A stretch of DNA of 64,000 nucleotides. Source: Colicola sp016286205 (GTDB lineage: Bacteria; Bacteroidota; Bacteroidia; Bacteroidales; Paludibacteraceae). The notes under the pieces are model-generated. The model did no database searches. It worked only from the letters and a program-made list of their open reading frames with translations, and was not told the origin of the DNA. The stretch is taken from contig JAEESF010000004.1 of NCBI GenBank assembly GCA_016286205.1, positions 1 through 64,000 of the forward strand, read 5' to 3'. The translations under genes and the position numbers were made by a program. The number at the start of each line of letters is the position of its first letter. The stretch's first letter is position 1. Below, piece after piece: positions 15,132-24,481 of the stretch.

Positions 15132-16379
15132 TTAGCCTTTGATAGCAGCAACGCCCGGCAGCACTTTGCCTTCGATAGCCTCGAGCAGAGCACCACCACC
15201 GGTGGAGATGTACGAAACCTTGTCTGCCAATCCGAACTTGTTGACACAAGCTACGCTATCGCCACCACCGATGAGCGAGAAAGCGCCATTGGCAGTAGCC
15301 TCGGCAATGGCATTACCGATAGCACGGCTACCATCGCAGAAATTATCGAACTCGAAGACGCCGGCAGGACCATTCCAGAGGATAGTCTTAGCGCCCTTGA
15401 TAGCATTAGCAAAATTCTTTTGTGCTTCAGGACCGGCATCCAGCCCTTCCCAACCCTCAGGAATAGCATTGGATGGGAACACCTTCTGGTTAGCATCGTT
15501 GCTGAAACTGTCGGCGCAGATTGCATCCGGAGCAAGAACCAATTCTACACCGTTCTTCTTAGCCAATTCCTCTACGCCAAGCGCAACATCCAGTTTGTCC
15601 AACTCAACGATAGAACCACCGATCTCTCCGCCGTGTGCCTTAGCAAACGTATAGGTCATACCACCACAGAGAATGAGTTTGTCCACCTTGCCGAGCAGGT
15701 TCTCGATAATACCAATCTTGGAACTAACTTTCGAGCCACCCATGATAGCCACGAACGGACGTTTGATATCGCCAAGGACCGCATTAACAGCGGCAACCTC
15801 TTTCTCCATCAAGAAGCCCAGCATCTTGTTGTCAGCATCGAAATAATCAGCAATGACAGCAGTAGAAGCATGTTTGCGGTGAGCGGTACCGAAGGCATCC
15901 ATCACATAGCAATCAGCATACGAAGCCAATGTCTTAGCAAACTCTTTCTGGCGAGCCTTCATCTCCTTCTTAGCTTCCTCGTAAGCAGGATCTTCTTTCT
16001 CAATACCAACCGGTTTGCCTTCCTCCTCAGGATAGAAACGCAGGTTCTCGAGCAACAGTACCTCACCCGGTTTTAGATTAGCAGCTTGGGCCTGCGCCTT
16101 AGCGCAATCATCAGCAAACTGAACAGGACGACCGATGGCAGCGCTAACTGCGTCCACGATTTGGCTGAGGCTGAACTTAGCCTGCACTTTGCCTTTAGGT
16201 TTGCCCATGTGGCTCATGATGATCAGTGCACCACCATTATCCAAAATGTGCTTGAGAGTAGGTAGCGCACCACGAATACGGGTGTCGTCCGTAATCTTGC
16301 CGTTTTCGTCCAATGGCACATTGAAGTCCACGCGAACGATTGCCTTTTTACCGGCGAAATTAAAATCTTTGATTGTCAT
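15132..16379 (-). CDS. pgk: Phosphoglycerate kinase
   Basis: 415 residues. Visible hallmarks: RVDFNVPLDENG (3-PGA-binding N-domain), HMGKPKG, the GGSKVSSKIGIIENLL helix of the ATP-binding C-domain, and GGGDSVACVNKF near the end. Cytosolic glycolytic enzyme making ATP from 1,3-bisphosphoglycerate. It lies 30 bp downstream of a lipoprotein gene and 42 bp upstream of the DUF3127 gene on the same strand. Frames on the other strand are shadows of its strong codon bias. Confidence 0.97.
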   Translation of the reverse strand: MTIKDFNFAGKKAIVRVDFNVPLDENGKITDDTRIRGALPTLKHILDNGGALIIMSHMGKPKGKVQAKFSLSQIVDAVSAAIGRPVQFADDCAKAQAQAANLKPGEVLLLENLRFYPEEEGKPVGIEKEDPAYEEAKKEMKARQKEFAKTLASYADCYVMDAFGTAHRKHASTAVIADYFDADNKMLGFLMEKEVAAVNAVLGDIKRPFVAIMGGSKVSSKIGIIENLLGKVDKLILCGGMTYTFAKAHGGEIGGSIVELDKLDVALGVEELAKKNGVELVLAPDAICADSFSNDANQKVFPSNAIPEGWEGLDAGPEAQKNFANAIKGAKTILWNGPAGVFEFDNFCDGSRAIGNAIAEATANGAFSLIGGGDSVACVNKFGLADKVSYISTGGGALLEAIEGKVLPGVAAIKG

Positions 16380-16409
16380 AACAGTTGTATTTAGTTGTTA
16401 GTTAATGTT

Positions 16410-17741
16410 TTACCAATCGATAGAATTGAGGTGGCCCCGATAGACATCGCTGTAGGTTGCCGTCTTGTCTTGCCCACCAAAGAGGTACACGTCGTTATCG
16501 CGCACGATAGCGGTTTGTTTCTGTCGTGCCTGGTAGACCTTAGGCAACTGGTTCTTGGAAGTATCGGCTTGCACCCAATTGAGTCCTTCGTCTTCGGAAA
16601 TTAGTATCTCGCGCCCGAAATAAGTCATCTGGTCGTCCACTCCACCGAACATTAGTAGTTGCCGGTTGTACCAAATAACCGAAATGCCTGTTAGGCTGGT
16701 AAACGAGGGGCGATCGATAGAGAACTCCTGCAGACGATAGCCGTTGTTCTCGGGCGTATGGCGCGAATATTCCAGATTCCAGCGCGTGTTGAGCGAAAGG
16801 CCGTTGTCGGCAAATCCTCCGATGATCATAGCGCGCTCGCGCTGGCTGGCACTTTGGAAGCAGACAGTAGCAAAATCGCTCACAGGGAATGCATGGCTAG
16901 GGCGCAGTCCGCTGAGTGTTAATGCATTATTCTCAAGATACGCCAATTCGTAATCATTATCTTCTCCGGTCAACGCCCAAACCAGTTCGTTCCAGTAGAG
17001 CAACATAGTGACTACATTGTACGAAACCGCCAGCGATGTCCATGTCTGCGCGTCCGTTGAGGAATAGATAGCAGAGCCTTCGCCGTAATAGAGCGTGGTG
17101 CCATCGCTGATGATCTGCCTTACTTTGGTGCCCGCAGGCAATCCTGTCGGTTCGCCCAAATCGGTCCATGACTCGCCATCGGCAGACGAATAAGCATGCA
17201 AGGCAAAGCCATTGTTGGCAATCATGATGAACCGGTCGCCCAATTCCACTACGCGTTGCTCGCTTTCGTCAGCAGGATAGATCTGCGCGCAGATCTGCGT
17301 CCACGTGTACAAATCCGGATCGACCTGATGGACCGTAGGACGAATCTCGTACACCTTGGTGTTGGTTCCGTCTTGGGAGCGGATAGTCAGATAGATCGGC
17401 AATCGACTGAAATTGAGCGTATCGTAACCGGTCAAAACACAAGTTGTATCCGGTGTTTTCAGCGAAGCAGCACCCGGAGTGGCAGTAAAAACGAAACGTG
17501 GAACCACCGAATCCAGACGAGTGCCGAACATGATGGAGTCTTTGTTCCAAACCAATCCGGTATCGAGTCGCTCCTCTACGGTAAATACCGCAGCTGCGAG
17601 TCCCGGCATCGAATCATTCTTAGCAAACGAAAAGCCGGACAACTCCGCTACGGAAGATTTGGCCGTAGTCTCTTTGTTCTTCTCGCATCCACACAAAACC
17701 AACAGTGCGAGACAGGTTACTATAGAGAAAAGTTGTTTCAT
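16410..17741 (-). CDS. DUF6242-like surface lipoprotein with kelch-type repeats
   Basis: 443 residues from ATG 17741. Lipoprotein signal (LVLCGC). After an N-terminal domain of about 130 residues comes a propeller-like series of strands with blade phrases such as SSADGESWTDLGEPTG, SSTDAQTWTSL, MIIGGFADNG, LLMFGGVDDQM and VYLFGGQDKTATYSDVYRG. Matches the Bacteroidales DUF6242 type. Probable outer-membrane surface lipoprotein; ligand unknown. A longer frame reaching 17822 runs into the intergenic region and is not favoured. Confidence 0.78.
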   Translation of the reverse strand: MKQLFSIVTCLALLVLCGCEKNKETTAKSSVAELSGFSFAKNDSMPGLAAAVFTVEERLDTGLVWNKDSIMFGTRLDSVVPRFVFTATPGAASLKTPDTTCVLTGYDTLNFSRLPIYLTIRSQDGTNTKVYEIRPTVHQVDPDLYTWTQICAQIYPADESEQRVVELGDRFIMIANNGFALHAYSSADGESWTDLGEPTGLPAGTKVRQIISDGTTLYYGEGSAIYSSTDAQTWTSLAVSYNVVTMLLYWNELVWALTGEDNDYELAYLENNALTLSGLRPSHAFPVSDFATVCFQSASQRERAMIIGGFADNGLSLNTRWNLEYSRHTPENNGYRLQEFSIDRPSFTSLTGISVIWYNRQLLMFGGVDDQMTYFGREILISEDEGLNWVQADTSKNQLPKVYQARQKQTAIVRDNDVYLFGGQDKTATYSDVYRGHLNSIDW

Positions 17742-17776
17742 TTGATTCAAAAAATATTCACAAATATATTCAAAAA

Positions 17777-17808
17777 TTTGTGTATTTCGGAAAAAAGCAG
17801 TACTTTTG
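17777..17808 (+). promoter_or_regulatory. Promoter of the folate cyclo-ligase gene
   Basis: TTTG at 17777-17780, 20 bp, TACTTTTG at 17801-17808, 29 bp before the start codon. The first 13 bases (TTTGTGTATTTCG) fit the extended -33 element seen at other promoters of this window. Confidence 0.85.
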
Positions 17809-17837
17809 TCTCCGAATTGCAAAAATCAGTATAAGAT

Positions 17838-18440
17838 ATGTTGTTCAGTTCTCAAATTTATGATTTACGGATGTTGCTTCCCTGGGTTCGCGCTCGTCGT
17901 GACCAGTCAGCGCTTCGCGCGATAGTAGAGCAGCAACGCCGTATTATGTCTCCCGAGGATGTAGAGAAGCAGTCCGCGTTGATTATTTCGCAACTGGAGC
18001 AGATGTCTGCTTTTCACGAGGCTCGTACGATTCTTCTCTATTATCCCATTCACAACGAGGTGGATTTGCGTCCGTTGTTGAGTCGTTATGAGGGCGAGAA
18101 GACTTTCTTGTTCCCAGTCACTCATCGCCACTCGATGGAGGTTCGTCCGTACGATGGCGAGGACATGATGAAGAAAGGTCGCTTGGGTGTGCCGGAACCA
18201 CAAACTGCTACTTATCACGGTAAGATAGACTTGATTCTAGTTCCCGGCGTTGTGTTCGATAGCCATTGCCATCGAATTGGTCGTGGAGGAGGTTATTACG
18301 ACAAATTCCTGAAGAGACATCACTCCGCCAAAAAGATAGGCGTTTGCTATTCGTTCCAACTCAAGAAACACGACGTGCCTCATACCTGGCGTGACCAGAA
18401 GATGGATCGTGTTGTCACTCCTCAGCAGACCATTGGATAG
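17838..18440 (+). CDS. 5-formyltetrahydrofolate cyclo-ligase
   Basis: 200 residues. The family signature GRGGGYYDKFL is at about 154-164; the ATP-site segment RDQSALRAIVEQQ and the motif LVPGVVFD are also clear. It converts 5-formyl-THF to 5,10-methenyl-THF. Transcribed alone from 17777-17808; its 3' end overlaps the 3' end of the convergent gene 18415-19182 by 26 bp. Confidence 0.92.
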   Translation: MLFSSQIYDLRMLLPWVRARRDQSALRAIVEQQRRIMSPEDVEKQSALIISQLEQMSAFHEARTILLYYPIHNEVDLRPLLSRYEGEKTFLFPVTHRHSMEVRPYDGEDMMKKGRLGVPEPQTATYHGKIDLILVPGVVFDSHCHRIGRGGGYYDKFLKRHHSAKKIGVCYSFQLKKHDVPHTWRDQKMDRVVTPQQTIG

Positions 18441-19182
18441 TCGGTTGACTATCGCGAATACGTTGAATCTCTCTGTCGCTCTCGGCAGAGAGTTTTCTTT
18501 CTCCCTTGCGGTAATAATAGATGACGCCGTATAGCTGACACTTCAGCATTTTGGCGTAAGGAAGCAGGTCACGATAATGTTCCTCGACCAGATTCCAAAT
18601 ATTCAGAATGATATCGTCTGCCTGGGTACGCAAAGGTTCCAAGTCGCCCTGTACACGCTCGGTGTTTTGGACATGGAACATGTGCTGGCGGTGATGTTCG
18701 CAGAAGATATCATAATGCACCTTCACTTTGTTGATAGCCGGATTGTAAATCGGGAAACCGCCGTTGGCCATACGTTTCTGCTCGCCCTCGATGATCTTCT
18801 TTCCCCATTCGAGCAGATACTCCTCGGTTGACAAATCCGGAACTACATGTTGATGCGGATCGAGTCCGTACATCAGTTTCTGCTCTTTCTTGATCTCGCC
18901 TCGGATAACAGCTAAGTTGAGAACCTGGATGAAATGCGAGATATACATACGCGCATTCTGCACGATATGGCGGTACTGTTTGTTCGCATTCACCTTGCTG
19001 GTGTAGTTGTCTTTGGACTGCATCACGGTATTCTCGAACTGCACCAGAAAACGCTGTGCTTCGCTAAGCACCTTGTAGGGGATGACCTGCTCGGTGTAAT
19101 CGGCCTCCTGGGCTCTCTGGATAGCATTCTGGAGTGCGTGTAGTCGCGCTAGATCAGTGTTGGGGAGTCGTCTGTACGGCAT
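18415..19182 (-). CDS. Conserved Bacteroidales helical protein, function unknown
   Basis: 255 residues, almost entirely helix-forming, no signal peptide. Opens MPYRRLPNTDLARLHALQNA and contains NARMYISHFIQVLNLAVIRGEI and FPIYNPAINKVKVHYDIF; I remember similar conserved hypothetical proteins in Bacteroidales but no assigned function. The PNTD start and a late LYGVIYYYRKGER phrase are landmarks. It lies 5 bp after the polyprenyl synthase gene and is probably the last gene of the ddl operon. Confidence 0.75.
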   Translation of the reverse strand: MPYRRLPNTDLARLHALQNAIQRAQEADYTEQVIPYKVLSEAQRFLVQFENTVMQSKDNYTSKVNANKQYRHIVQNARMYISHFIQVLNLAVIRGEIKKEQKLMYGLDPHQHVVPDLSTEEYLLEWGKKIIEGEQKRMANGGFPIYNPAINKVKVHYDIFCEHHRQHMFHVQNTERVQGDLEPLRTQADDIILNIWNLVEEHYRDLLPYAKMLKCQLYGVIYYYRKGERKLSAESDREIQRIRDSQPTIQWSAEE

Positions 19183-19185
19183 AGT

Positions 19186-19206
19186 ATTTACGATTTACGA
19201 GTTACT
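19186..19206 (+). repeat. Heptad array over the polyprenyl synthase stop codon
   Basis: ATTTACG, ATTTACG, AGTTACT in 7-bp phase. On the coding strand it encodes the last residues (VTRKS), includes the TAA stop and runs to within about 4 bp of the next start codon. Confidence 0.72.
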
Positions 19207-20153
19207 AATTGTTCCGCCATGATGCGTAGGCGGTGGCTGGCTTCATTCTGCGGCAGAAGGTCCAGATGTTGCAATGCGACAGCAGTATGTTGTTCCATCT
19301 CTGTCTCGCATACATCTCTGATGCCGAGGCGGTTGTAGATCTCGGTTACTCCGGCGATCTTCTCCGCATTATTATCGGTAGTCATGAGCCATTGTAGCAG
19401 TTCGGCCTTATCTTCAGCCTCGGCTGTTTCAAGTGCGGTAAGCAGAAGATAGGTTTTCTTGTTGCAGCAGATATCTCCTCCGATGGCTTTGCCGAATGTT
19501 TTCGGGTCGCCATAAACATCCAACAGGTCATCCTGGATCTGGAAGGCGATGCCCACGTTGCGGCCATATTCGTAGAGCGCCTGCAATTGCTCTTCGTTCG
19601 CTCCGCCCAGATATCCTCCAATGCGCAGCGCGTTAGCCAGTAGTACGGCAGTCTTCAGTTCTATCATCTTCAGATAATCGGCAATAGACACATGGCTGGC
19701 ATGCTCAAAATCTACATCATATTGCTGTCCCTCACAGATACCAGTAGCCATCTCGTTGAACCAACGTAGCACCTGTGGCAGTTTGTCGGTAGGAATGCCC
19801 TCGAGTTGCTTATAAGCCTCTATCAGCATTTGGTCGCCGGAGAGGATAGCTGTGTTTTCATTCCATTTGACATGTACCGTATCTCTGCCACGACGAACAG
19901 CCGCTTTGTCCATGACGTCGTCGTGCAAGAGAGTGAAATTATGGAAAATCTCCAAAGCTAGAGCTGCAGAAAGTACGGCGGGTTGCAAGTTTTCATCCAA
20001 AGGCTTGCCACTAATGAGTTCTGCCGCAATCACAGCCAATGTAGGGCGCAGACGTTTACCTCCGGAGGCTAAGGTATACTCAATCGGCTCGTACAGGCCA
20101 CGTGGCTCGCGTTGCCAGTCCAGTTGCGCAATAGCTTGATTGATATCCATCAT
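19188..20153 (-). CDS. Polyprenyl (trans-isoprenyl) diphosphate synthase
   Basis: 321 residues. Both aspartate-rich motifs are present: HDDVMDKA (first, DDxxD) and FQIQDDLLDVYGD (second, with the typical QDD), plus GGKRLRPTL near residue 31. It condenses isopentenyl diphosphate with allylic diphosphates; product chain length (farnesyl to octaprenyl) is not certain. Start overlaps the ddl stop (ATGA), tying isoprenoid supply to peptidoglycan synthesis in one operon. Confidence 0.9.
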   Translation of the reverse strand: MMDINQAIAQLDWQREPRGLYEPIEYTLASGGKRLRPTLAVIAAELISGKPLDENLQPAVLSAALALEIFHNFTLLHDDVMDKAAVRRGRDTVHVKWNENTAILSGDQMLIEAYKQLEGIPTDKLPQVLRWFNEMATGICEGQQYDVDFEHASHVSIADYLKMIELKTAVLLANALRIGGYLGGANEEQLQALYEYGRNVGIAFQIQDDLLDVYGDPKTFGKAIGGDICCNKKTYLLLTALETAEAEDKAELLQWLMTTDNNAEKIAGVTEIYNRLGIRDVCETEMEQHTAVALQHLDLLPQNEASHRLRIMAEQLVTRKS

Positions 20154-21151
20154 AGTTTATTCTCAATTATATCGGTTAGCACTTCTTTGATATCGAGTCC
20201 GGCAGCTCGTACTTGCTGCGGGATAAAACTGGTGGCGGTCATGCCCGGCGTGGTATTTACCTCCAAGAGATTGATCTTCTCTCCCTCGGTGATGATCCAA
20301 TCAACACGGATGATACCTTGTGCACCGATGATGTCATACAGTCTCAATGTCTCTGCCTGAATCTTGTCGCGCATTGCATCAGGGATGCGCGCCGGTGTGA
20401 TCTCGTCCACCTCGCCTTTGTATTTGGCATCGTAATCGAAGAACTCATTGTGTGTTACCACCTCTGTGATGGGGAATGCCACCGCTTTGTCCTTCGTTTT
20501 ATATACACCGCAAGTCACCTCGGTACCTTTCATGTAGGATTCGCAAATCACCTCGTTACCTTCTTGGAATGCTCGTTCAATAGCCGGATAGACCTCTTCT
20601 ACGCTCTTTACCTTCGTGCAACCGAAACTACTTCCGCCTACGTTACTTTTGATGAAACATGGCAAACCAAGTGTCTCTGCGATTTTCTGTGCGTTAGGTA
20701 ATTTCTGTCCTGCGCGCAGCATCATGCTGTTCGCGATATGGAAGCCGAAATAAGACAGGTAATGGTTGCAGGCATACTTGTTGAACGTGAGCGCAGCAGC
20801 CAATACTCCACAACACGAATAGGGGATATGGAGCATGTCCAAATATCCTTGCAGAATACCGTTCTCGCCCGGCGTACCATGAATAGTGATATAGGCGAAA
20901 TCGAAGACGGTCTTCTTTCCATTCAGTGTAAAGGAGAAATCATTACGGTCGATGGGAATACCCGGACCTGTGAGGTCATCGTTGGCAACATCGACGTTAG
21001 CCATCGCCATCCACTCCAAGCCATGCAAGCGAACGACCGTTACATCGTAACGATCTTTATCGATAAACGAATAGATACCTTTGGCTGAGCGCAATGAGAC
21101 TTCGTATTCGCTACTGTCTCCTCCGGCGATGATTGCTATATGTCGTTTCAT
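20150..21151 (-). CDS. ddl: D-alanine--D-alanine ligase
   Basis: 333 residues with the ATP-grasp layout: N-terminal HIAIIAGGDSSEYEVSLRSA, central CFIKSNVGGSSFGCTKVK and C-terminal RVDWIITEGEKINLLEVNTTPGM-type segment (metal-binding Glu/Asn pair). It makes the D-Ala-D-Ala dipeptide for peptidoglycan in the cytoplasm. First gene of the unit driven from 21180-21211. Confidence 0.95.
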   Translation of the reverse strand: MKRHIAIIAGGDSSEYEVSLRSAKGIYSFIDKDRYDVTVVRLHGLEWMAMANVDVANDDLTGPGIPIDRNDFSFTLNGKKTVFDFAYITIHGTPGENGILQGYLDMLHIPYSCCGVLAAALTFNKYACNHYLSYFGFHIANSMMLRAGQKLPNAQKIAETLGLPCFIKSNVGGSSFGCTKVKSVEEVYPAIERAFQEGNEVICESYMKGTEVTCGVYKTKDKAVAFPITEVVTHNEFFDYDAKYKGEVDEITPARIPDAMRDKIQAETLRLYDIIGAQGIIRVDWIITEGEKINLLEVNTTPGMTATSFIPQQVRAAGLDIKEVLTDIIENKL

Positions 21152-21179
21152 TTTTAGGGCAGTTTACAAAAATCGGGTG

Positions 21180-21211
21180 CAAATTTACAATTTTTTTTAT
21201 ATATATGCAAA
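21180..21211 (-). promoter_or_regulatory. Promoter of the ddl operon
   Basis: Minus strand TTTG (21208-21211), 20 bp, TAAATTTG (21180-21187), 29 bp upstream of the ddl start. An inverted pair AGGGCAG (21156-21162) / CTGCCCT (21216-21222) brackets the promoter; it could be an operator or part of a terminator for the upstream gene. Confidence 0.8.
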
Positions 21212-21235
21212 TTTTCTGCCCTTTTTTTGACATTT

Positions 21236-21982
21236 TTACTCCGTAAAAGTGAAATAAGGCCGCAATCGATCGATGTCTTCTTGTGAAAATTCCGGTAAAT
21301 CGTTTAATTGCTCGATGTTCTGGAGGCGAATATACTTACGGCGTAATTCGTAGATAGCCTTCGCCTGATTGTAACGCAGATACGGATGACGATACAATTG
21401 GTCTGTGCTGCAGTGATTTACATCGAGAGTGCGAATAACTTCAGGATCTGTAACGAAATATTGCAACAATGTATCAAGGTGTAAGTCGGCAAGTGCTTCG
21501 TCTGTTAGTTGCGAGGGACTGTAATATCCGCCCAGATCTTCGCGGTAGCGAATGATACGTTGCGCTTTGTAGGTCCCAATACCGCGAATCCACTGCAGTT
21601 CAGTAGTATCAGTGTGATTGAGGTCGAGAATGGTGTCCTTTTTGATTCTCTTAGGGTGGTTTAGTCCCACAGAATCGCGCCACAACGAATCAGCCAATCG
21701 GGCAGAGTCGTAGCGTAGTTGGCGGTTGGTAGTCCACCGTGCAAAACGAGCGTCATCCACGCGATCTACGGAATCCTTGAAATGTTCCCACCATGCGTCT
21801 TTGGCTGCGCGAATACTATCTCTACGCAAACTATCGCGCACTGCTCGCAGGCTATCCGCGGCAAGGAGTGAGTCTGTCGGTATTTCGCGCTGCGGTTGTG
21901 GCCACAAAGCGACGAAAAGCCATGTAAATAATGCTATGCCGAATAGCACAGCCGCACCAATATATTGTTCTTTAGCTAACAT
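21236..21982 (-). CDS. Membrane-anchored helix-hairpin-helix protein (ComEA-like)
   Basis: 248 residues. N-terminal membrane helix (10-28), a charged Asp/Ser/Arg-rich spacer (about 35-110), then helix-hairpin-helix DNA-binding motifs (DLNHTDTTELQWIRGIGTYKAQRI, about 120-145, and DVNHCSTDQLYRHPYLRYNQAKAI). Similar to ComEA-type DNA receptors; together with comEC two genes upstream in the same unit it suggests a DNA-uptake or DNA-repair role. Overlaps xseA by 11 bp. Confidence 0.8.
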   Translation of the reverse strand: MLAKEQYIGAAVLFGIALFTWLFVALWPQPQREIPTDSLLAADSLRAVRDSLRRDSIRAAKDAWWEHFKDSVDRVDDARFARWTTNRQLRYDSARLADSLWRDSVGLNHPKRIKKDTILDLNHTDTTELQWIRGIGTYKAQRIIRYREDLGGYYSPSQLTDEALADLHLDTLLQYFVTDPEVIRTLDVNHCSTDQLYRHPYLRYNQAKAIYELRRKYIRLQNIEQLNDLPEFSQEDIDRLRPYFTFTE

Positions 21983-23063
21983 ACATATCCTTGGTTCCGT
22001 CCAACAAATGAGTTACTACCAGATCTCCACTCTGCAGTTCTTCTACCGAACGCACTACCCGTCCATCTTTTGTCAATAGACTGTATCCCTGCCGATAGAT
22101 TCGCTCGGGGTTGCAGGCAAGGAGTCGTTGCTCCAACATCTCGATGCGATGCTTGCGAATCAGTATCTGTCGCTCAGCCGTTTGGCGAAGACGAATGGTC
22201 AGTTGCTCGATGCGAGCCATCTGTTCGTCCATTCGGTGGATCAACCATTCTGCCACCGCGGTAGGTGTTTTTAGCGCTTGGTGAGCAACCAAATCCAGAA
22301 CACTGATATCTCGCGTATGGCCGATGCCGCTAAGAATAGGCAGACTAAACTGCGCACAAACGGCACAAAGGGTATATTGGTCAAAACAACTTAGGTCGGT
22401 GGTAGCACCTCCGCCTCGGATGATAGCTACGGCATCCCATTTTTTTGCTTCTTTTTCGATAACCTCTAAGGCAGCCAAAATGGATTTTTCTGCTCCATCG
22501 CCTTGCATCGTTGCTCCGAATAAAGCCGTTTGGAAGGCGTATCCGCTATGCTCCAACTGATTGCAAAAGTCGTCGTAGCCCGCTGCTGAGGCAGAAGAGA
22601 TGACAGCTATACGGCGAATGAGGGTAGGTAAAAGAAGTGACTGCTGCGCGTCTAAGAGTCCATCTGCTTCCAGTTGTGCAATGGTCTGTTGGCGTTGACG
22701 AGCCAAACTGCCGACTGTGTAACTTGGGTCGATATTGACGATCGAGAGACTAAGTCCGTAAACCGGGTGAAATTGCACTTCTGTTTCGACCAACACATTC
22801 ATTCCCGCTTGCAGCGGTTGGCCTGTTTCTGCCTCGAAATAGGTCATCAGCATTTCCTTGTTTCCTTGCCAACAAGTGGCACGCACTTTGGCAGCCAGGA
22901 TATCGCGCTGACCTTTCTCAATCAGTTCGAGATACATGTGCCCGCCTCGTTCGCTGAGGCTGCTAATTTCCGCTTGAACCCAATAGGTGGGTTCCAAACT
23001 TTCGAGCAATACATCTTCGATTGCTTCACACAGTTGTGAGAGAGTATAAGGTGTTTTTGTCAT
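21972..23063 (-). CDS. xseA: Exodeoxyribonuclease VII large subunit
   Basis: 363 residues from ATG 23063; the start overlaps the comEC stop as ATGA. N-terminal OB-fold (YWVQAEISSLSERGGHMYLEL) and catalytic core (PTLIRRIAVISSASAAGYDDF, AIIRGGGATTDLSCFD, PILSGIGHTRDISVLD, AHQALKTPTAVAEWL). Shorter than proteobacterial enzymes because the C-terminal coiled coil is reduced. xseB is not adjacent. Degrades single-stranded DNA to oligonucleotides. Confidence 0.92.
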   Translation of the reverse strand: MTKTPYTLSQLCEAIEDVLLESLEPTYWVQAEISSLSERGGHMYLELIEKGQRDILAAKVRATCWQGNKEMLMTYFEAETGQPLQAGMNVLVETEVQFHPVYGLSLSIVNIDPSYTVGSLARQRQQTIAQLEADGLLDAQQSLLLPTLIRRIAVISSASAAGYDDFCNQLEHSGYAFQTALFGATMQGDGAEKSILAALEVIEKEAKKWDAVAIIRGGGATTDLSCFDQYTLCAVCAQFSLPILSGIGHTRDISVLDLVAHQALKTPTAVAEWLIHRMDEQMARIEQLTIRLRQTAERQILIRKHRIEMLEQRLLACNPERIYRQGYSLLTKDGRVVRSVEELQSGDLVVTHLLDGTKDMYVS

Positions 23064-24481
23064 AGCGCAAATAATATACAAAACGTAGTGACTGACCCAA
23101 CAACACCAATAAGCCACCAGAGGCTTTTGTGTATGGTTAGCCATCCTGTTATCAATGCAGAATAGAGTAGGACTACCATCGTGAGCGAGCACTCGACATG
23201 CGTCACGCTGCCCGGTAAACTCTCAATCCATCCTACACTGTGGTTCATCAACCACGCCAAACCGTAAGTGATATAGCCTATGCTTTTTCCGACCAGTGTT
23301 CCTCCTAACGCGATAGTGGCTAATCCGCATGGAACCAACAAAGTAGCCAAGGGTAGCACAATGAGATTGGTCAGTAGAAAATAATTGCTCACTTGTCCGA
23401 AAACACACATACCAATGGGCAATGTTCCCAATTGTGCAGCAAGGCTGATAATGATAGTTCCAATAGTCCAATCTACTATTCTTAGACCTTTATTTTCAAA
23501 CGCTTTTTGCAAGTGTACAAATCTTTCAACATCTCTTGCCAAGATGACAATGGCCGTAGTGGCCGCAAAACTCAGCAAAAAGCCTACATTCCATAGGTCG
23601 AGTGGTCGCGCCAACAAGATGAGTACTGCCGCAGCAGCAATGGTGTTGACAGAAAATGCTTCGCGGTAGAGGATTCTGCCTATTTCTACGATAGTCAGCA
23701 TCACAACGCATCGTACCACCGAAGGTGTCATTCCCGTCAGCCAGGCATATCCCCATAACGTGCCTATCAAAACTACGCTGAGTAAGGTGCGTCTTATGCG
23801 GTCTTCGTATAAGGGTTTGCGCCTTCCGCCTAAAGTTAAGAGCCACAGGAGTAATCCGTATATAATACCCGTGTGCAATCCACTGACTGCCAAAACATGT
23901 GCTGCGCCGGAGGCTTGAAAATGTTGTCTAAGCGTAGGGTCTAAATCTTCTTTGTAGCCTAACGTGAGTGCCGCCGTGGTGGCCAGTTCGTCTTTGCTAA
24001 GTCCGGCAGCGGCCAATCGCCGATATAGCCGTTTTTGCAGAGAAGGTTGTGGTGCGGGATTTTGATTGCGCAGAATGGCATATCTGCTCACAAATGCAGT
24101 TCCGATAATGCCTTGTCGGCGCAGATAAAGGCCGTAATCAAAATTGTCGATAGAGTCGCCTCGGTGCAATCGTGTTTGAGCGACGAGCGTATCACCTGTC
24201 TGTGGTGCGGCTTTGGTACTATCGCGCAGTACATAAATCAGCGCACGTCCTGTGGCAGTTTCTCTGTTCGCCATGACTATTTCTGCCTCATACCGCCAAC
24301 ATTTCTTGGTGTCTCGCGGTTCAGTCTGCACCACAAAAGCATACGAGCACAAACTATCGAGCGTTGCGCATTCGGTGTCGCGCAGCAGATTGACAGGCCA
24401 TGACCAATAGTTGCATATGAGAAGAAAAAGCACTACGGGAACCAGTAGTACCACCATTGGATATGCGCGCAGACGCTCCAT
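23060..24481 (-). CDS. ComEC/Rec2-family DNA-uptake membrane protein
   Basis: 473 residues. N-terminal DUF4131-like part with an OB-like segment, then the ComEC competence domain with many membrane helices and the family signature ASGAAHVLAVSGLHTGIIYG. The C-terminal metallo-beta-lactamase domain of longer ComEC proteins is absent, as in many Bacteroidetes. Likely channel for single-stranded DNA entry. Shares one base with the rpe stop (TAATG) and overlaps xseA. Confidence 0.85.
   Translation of the reverse strand: MERLRAYPMVVLLVPVVLFLLICNYWSWPVNLLRDTECATLDSLCSYAFVVQTEPRDTKKCWRYEAEIVMANRETATGRALIYVLRDSTKAAPQTGDTLVAQTRLHRGDSIDNFDYGLYLRRQGIIGTAFVSRYAILRNQNPAPQPSLQKRLYRRLAAAGLSKDELATTAALTLGYKEDLDPTLRQHFQASGAAHVLAVSGLHTGIIYGLLLWLLTLGGRRKPLYEDRIRRTLLSVVLIGTLWGYAWLTGMTPSVVRCVVMLTIVEIGRILYREAFSVNTIAAAAVLILLARPLDLWNVGFLLSFAATTAIVILARDVERFVHLQKAFENKGLRIVDWTIGTIIISLAAQLGTLPIGMCVFGQVSNYFLLTNLIVLPLATLLVPCGLATIALGGTLVGKSIGYITYGLAWLMNHSVGWIESLPGSVTHVECSLTMVVLLYSALITGWLTIHKSLWWLIGVVGSVTTFCILFAL

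Noticed and set aside
15120..16076. 318-residue open frame on the plus strand
   Set aside because: Antisense to pgk; no recognisable protein features.
16391..16404. TTAGTTG/TTAGTTA as another heptad array
   Set aside because: Only two units with one mismatch; too short to separate from chance.
21156..21222. AGGGCAG/CTGCCCT inverted pair as a terminator
   Set aside because: Arms are 53 bp apart and enclose the ddl promoter; a simple terminator is unlikely, so it is only noted under the promoter.
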